Assembly (NCBI GenBank): GCA_964624635.1
Contig: CAZUXM010000034.1
Coordinates: forward strand, 1-27,393
Direction of reading: 5' to 3'
DNA from: JANWKQ01 sp964624635
GTDB lineage: Bacteria; Bacteroidota; Bacteroidia; CAIKAF01
Length of the DNA stretch: 27,393 nt
In this document: positions 24,492 to 27,393 of the stretch, piece by piece
Layout of the letters: every line of letters starts with the position of its first letter
How positions within the stretch are numbered: the stretch's first letter is position 1
Made by a program: the position numbers and the translations under genes
The notes under the pieces: model-generated
The model's database searches: none
What the model saw: only the letters and a program-made list of their open reading frames with translations
What the model was told of the DNA's origin: nothing

Positions 24492-27393
24492 ATGAAAAAA
24501 CTATTGACCAACACATCGCGATTATTATTGCTTGTTTTTGCTTTTTCTTCATCTGTGATTTTTTTACAAGCTCAAAAAAATTATTTATGGAAAAATGTTG
24601 ATGAAGCAAAAATTCCGGTAACTGGAACCAGGTATATAAACCCCACCAGTTATACTACCATGGAATTGAATCTTGATGAGATGAAATTAGTTCTACAAGG
24701 AGCTCCATTAAAACAATTAAATGAATTGGAGTCATCCACGTTTATATTACAAATACCAATGCCTGATGGAAGTTTTGAAGCCTTTAAAGTTTCTAATACT
24801 CCAATGATGGAAGATGGGTTGGCCAAAAAGTTTCCGGAAATAAAAACTTATTCAGGCGTAGGAATAAAAAATACCAGTTTGTATTTAAAAATGGACATTA
24901 CTCCTCAAGGTTTTCATGGTATGATATTGACTGCCGGACAGGGAACAATCTATATTGATCCTTATTATTTCGGAGGATTAAATAATAAACACTATATCAT
25001 ATATAAAAAGAAAGATTTTTATTCATCAGCAAATAAAGTTTTTGAGTGTAGTGTAGAATCTTTTACTAAAAAAGAGACGTTGAATGTAGTAAAGATGTTA
25101 GGAACATGTCAGCTAAAATCATACCGTTTGGCGCTTGCTGCCACTGTCGAATATACTGCATTTCATGGTGGGACTGTTCCATTAGCTTTAGCGGCTCAGG
25201 TTACTACTATGAACCGTGTCAACGGAATTTATGAAAGAGATTGTGGAGTTCATATGAACATTGTGGCAAATAATAATTTACTCATATACACAACAGCTCC
25301 GGATCCTTACACCAATAATAATGGTGGAACCATGCTGGGAGAAAATCAAACTAATTGTAATACAGTTATAGGTAATGCAAACTATGATATTGGACACGTA
25401 TTCTCAACAGGAGGTGGGGGTATCGCAGCTCTTGGTTCAGTATGTAATAATGCATCTAAAGGGCAAGGAGTAACAGGCAGCCCTGCACCCGTTGGTGATC
25501 CTTTTGATGTTGATTATGTTGCTCATGAAATGGGACATCAGTTTGGGGGGAACCATACTTTTCATTCTAATTCCGGTGCATGTAATGGTAACATGAATAA
25601 TGGTACTTCTTTTGAGCCGGGAAGTGGAACGACCATTCAAGCATACGCCGGAATTTGTAATCCTCAAAATGTACAAGCAAACAGTGATGATTATTTTCAT
25701 GGAATAAGTTTGCAGGAAATTGCTAATGAAATTGCCTCTGGAGGTCATGCTTGTGAAGTTACTTCTGCCTTATCCAACACGGCACCTAATATCAGTACAC
25801 CAACCGCTACTTTTCAAATTCCTATCAGTACCCCTTTTGCATTAACAGTAACTGCAACAGATGCTGATCCAGGAAATGTACTTACTTATTGTTGGGAACA
25901 AATGAATGGAGGAGCTTTAGTTACCATGCCTCCAGTTGCAACCAATACTGCAGGGCCTAGTTTCCGTTCATTTGATCCAAGCATCAATCCAACCAGATAC
26001 TTCCCTAACATTGCATCTTTAGCAGCGGGCACTGCAACACCATGGGAGGTATTGCCGTCTGTTACAAGAACCATGAGTTTTAGAGTAGTTGTACGAGATA
26101 ATGCTGCTGGTGGAGGTTGTAATGATCATGAGGATTTTACGGTTACTTCTAATGTAGGAATCGGACCTTTCTTCGTTACCTATCCAAATGCAACAGGTAT
26201 TACTTGGAATGCTACCACTAACGAAACTGTTACATGGAATGTAGCCAATACCAACAATGCACCAGTGAGTTGTGCAAATGTTGATATTTTATTAAGTACT
26301 GACGGTGGTCTTACTTATCCAACTACATTAATTGCGAACACTCCCAATGATGGAAGTCAGGTAATAACAGTACCCAATACTCCAAGTACTACTTGTAGAG
26401 TAATGGTTCGTTCTGTTGGTAATATTTTCTTTGATATTTCTAATAATAATTTTACAATTACAGCCCCCTCCAGTGATTATACTTTAAATGTTCCCGTTCC
26501 CGCAGTTACGGTTTGTGCTCCAACAGCAGCTACCTATACAGTAAATGTTGGATCAATTGGTGGTTACACTACTCCGGTAAATTTATCAGTAACGGGTGTA
26601 CCGGCAGGAGCCTCTTCAAATTTTTCAGTGAATCCTGTAACTCCGGTTGGTTCATCTGTATTAACGGTGAACCCAGGAACAGCTCTAGCAGGAACCTATA
26701 ATTTAACGATTACAGGTAACAGTGCATCTGGGATACATACTTTCCCTGTAACATTAGTTATTTCTTCACCTACACCGGGTGCTGTTACACTTACTGCACC
26801 TGCTAACGGAGCAACAGGAGTAACTACTACTCCTAATTTTACATGGAATGCGATTGCAGGTGCCGGTATCACTTACCAAATTGACATTGCTACAGATCCT
26901 GGATTTACCACTATTGTAAATACTGCATCAGGGTTAACAACTAACTCATATACGCCAGGTTCAGCTTTAGCCAGTAGTACTTTACATTATTGGAGAGTAA
27001 GAGCTACTTCAGGTTGCGGCACAGGTCCTTTCTCAGGTACATTTAGTTTTACTACTGGAAATATTACTTGTACCACGTTTAATAGCACCAATATTCCAAT
27101 TGCTATTTCAGGTACAGGTACTCCAACTGTTACGTCCAATTTAAATATTCCTGTTACAGGAACTATTACTGATGTAAATGTGGTTAATCTTACAGGGACA
27201 CATACTTATATAAGTGACCTAACATTTAGTGTCACTTCTCCGGCTTCAACTCAGGTAACTTTATTTGGAGCGATTTGTACTAATCTGGATAATTTTAATT
27301 TGAATCTGGACGATGAGGCTACACCTGGAGCTATTCCTTGTCCTCCGACTACTGGAGGCACATTTCAACCAACACAAGTATTATCAGCATTTG
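24492..27393 (+). CDS. Secreted reprolysin-like metalloprotease with Ig/FN3-like and P-domain regions, 3' end cut off
   Basis: The frame is open from ATG 24492 to the window edge, with 967 codons visible. A signal peptide ends near FLQAQ, and a propeptide of about 175 residues follows. The catalytic domain begins near GTCQLKSYRLA (C206) and contains HEMGHQFGGNH, the zinc motif HExxHxxGxxH with H345, E346, H349 and H355. CNGNMNNGTSFEPGSG and IQAYAGIC follow. Later regions are beta-rich, with a fibronectin-III-like segment (PGAVTLTAPANGATGVT to YWRVRATSGCG). From about residue 860 a proprotein-convertase P-domain starts (CTTFNSTNIPIAISGTGT...). This architecture matches Bacteroidota extracellular M12B-like proteases exported by type IX secretion; the sorting domain would lie beyond the window. 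Confidence 0.9.
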   Translation, partial: MKKLLTNTSRLLLLVFAFSSSVIFLQAQKNYLWKNVDEAKIPVTGTRYINPTSYTTMELNLDEMKLVLQGAPLKQLNELESSTFILQIPMPDGSFEAFKVSNTPMMEDGLAKKFPEIKTYSGVGIKNTSLYLKMDITPQGFHGMILTAGQGTIYIDPYYFGGLNNKHYIIYKKKDFYSSANKVFECSVESFTKKETLNVVKMLGTCQLKSYRLALAATVEYTAFHGGTVPLALAAQVTTMNRVNGIYERDCGVHMNIVANNNLLIYTTAPDPYTNNNGGTMLGENQTNCNTVIGNANYDIGHVFSTGGGGIAALGSVCNNASKGQGVTGSPAPVGDPFDVDYVAHEMGHQFGGNHTFHSNSGACNGNMNNGTSFEPGSGTTIQAYAGICNPQNVQANSDDYFHGISLQEIANEIASGGHACEVTSALSNTAPNISTPTATFQIPISTPFALTVTATDADPGNVLTYCWEQMNGGALVTMPPVATNTAGPSFRSFDPSINPTRYFPNIASLAAGTATPWEVLPSVTRTMSFRVVVRDNAAGGGCNDHEDFTVTSNVGIGPFFVTYPNATGITWNATTNETVTWNVANTNNAPVSCANVDILLSTDGGLTYPTTLIANTPNDGSQVITVPNTPSTTCRVMVRSVGNIFFDISNNNFTITAPSSDYTLNVPVPAVTVCAPTAATYTVNVGSIGGYTTPVNLSVTGVPAGASSNFSVNPVTPVGSSVLTVNPGTALAGTYNLTITGNSASGIHTFPVTLVISSPTPGAVTLTAPANGATGVTTTPNFTWNAIAGAGITYQIDIATDPGFTTIVNTASGLTTNSYTPGSALASSTLHYWRVRATSGCGTGPFSGTFSFTTGNITCTTFNSTNIPIAISGTGTPTVTSNLNIPVTGTITDVNVVNLTGTHTYISDLTFSVTSPASTQVTLFGAICTNLDNFNLNLDDEATPGAIPCPPTTGGTFQPTQVLSAF

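Noticed and set aside
25437..25748. A 103-codon minus-strand open frame
   Set aside because: It is antisense to the catalytic domain of the metalloprotease, whose zinc motif is clear on the plus strand.
1..27393. tRNA genes, CRISPR arrays, insertion sequences or phage genes
   Set aside because: None of their signatures (cloverleaf, regular spaced repeats, terminal inverted repeats, transposase or integrase motifs) were seen.

Overview
The window is visibly AT-rich and gene-dense and comes from a chromosome of the phylum Bacteroidota. The evidence is the Bacteroidota-type promoter elements (TTTG / TAnnTTTG), little recognisable Shine-Dalgarno sequence, a family of small membrane proteins typical of the phylum, a Bacteroidota-style Crp/Fnr regulator, and a large secreted reprolysin-like metalloprotease with a P-domain of the kind usually exported by type IX secretion. 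I cannot place it below phylum. No tRNA, rRNA, CRISPR array, insertion sequence or phage gene was seen.

Region 1 (1-12023) is a surface-polysaccharide locus. A tightly packed plus-strand operon runs: FemAB/GNAT-like protein (5' end cut off), polysaccharide deacetylase-like protein, AsnB-type amidotransferase, two GT4-like glycosyltransferases, HisH, HisF, and an N-acetyl sugar amidotransferase (WbpG/PseA/LegA type). Most neighbours overlap or lie within about 40 bases of each other. The last three genes form the known acetamidino-sugar cassette. In it HisH releases ammonia from glutamine, a HisF paralogue channels it, and the amidotransferase converts an N-acetyl group on a sugar nucleotide to acetamidino. 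The HisF copy has lost one of the two catalytic aspartates of true HisF, which argues against a histidine role. An antisense polytopic membrane protein (possibly a Wzy-like polymerase) follows, then a second AsnB paralogue on the plus strand.

Region 2 (12024-20716) is mostly minus strand. It holds chorismate synthase aroC, a dicarboxylate/amino-acid:cation symporter and a secreted DUF4838-like protein in one operon. A second minus-strand pair is a penicillin-acylase-family Ntn hydrolase followed by a small membrane protein gene broken by a one-base frameshift. A 44-codon membrane miniprotein on the plus strand and an HSL-type esterase are also here.

Region 3 (20932-27393) carries a DUF445 membrane protein, a secreted protein of unknown function, a remarkably tryptophan-rich small secreted protein, a bidirectional terminator, a lipoprotein, a Crp/Fnr-family regulator, and the 5' part of the large metalloprotease, which runs off the window.

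The points most worth a second look are the frameshifted membrane gene, which has a perfectly phased U UUU UUU slippery heptamer downstream of the lesion; the HisF paralogue with Leu at the Asp11 position; three convergent gene pairs with 0-8 bases between stop codons; the Trp-rich repeat protein; and a metzincin with Gln where the Met-turn Met is expected.
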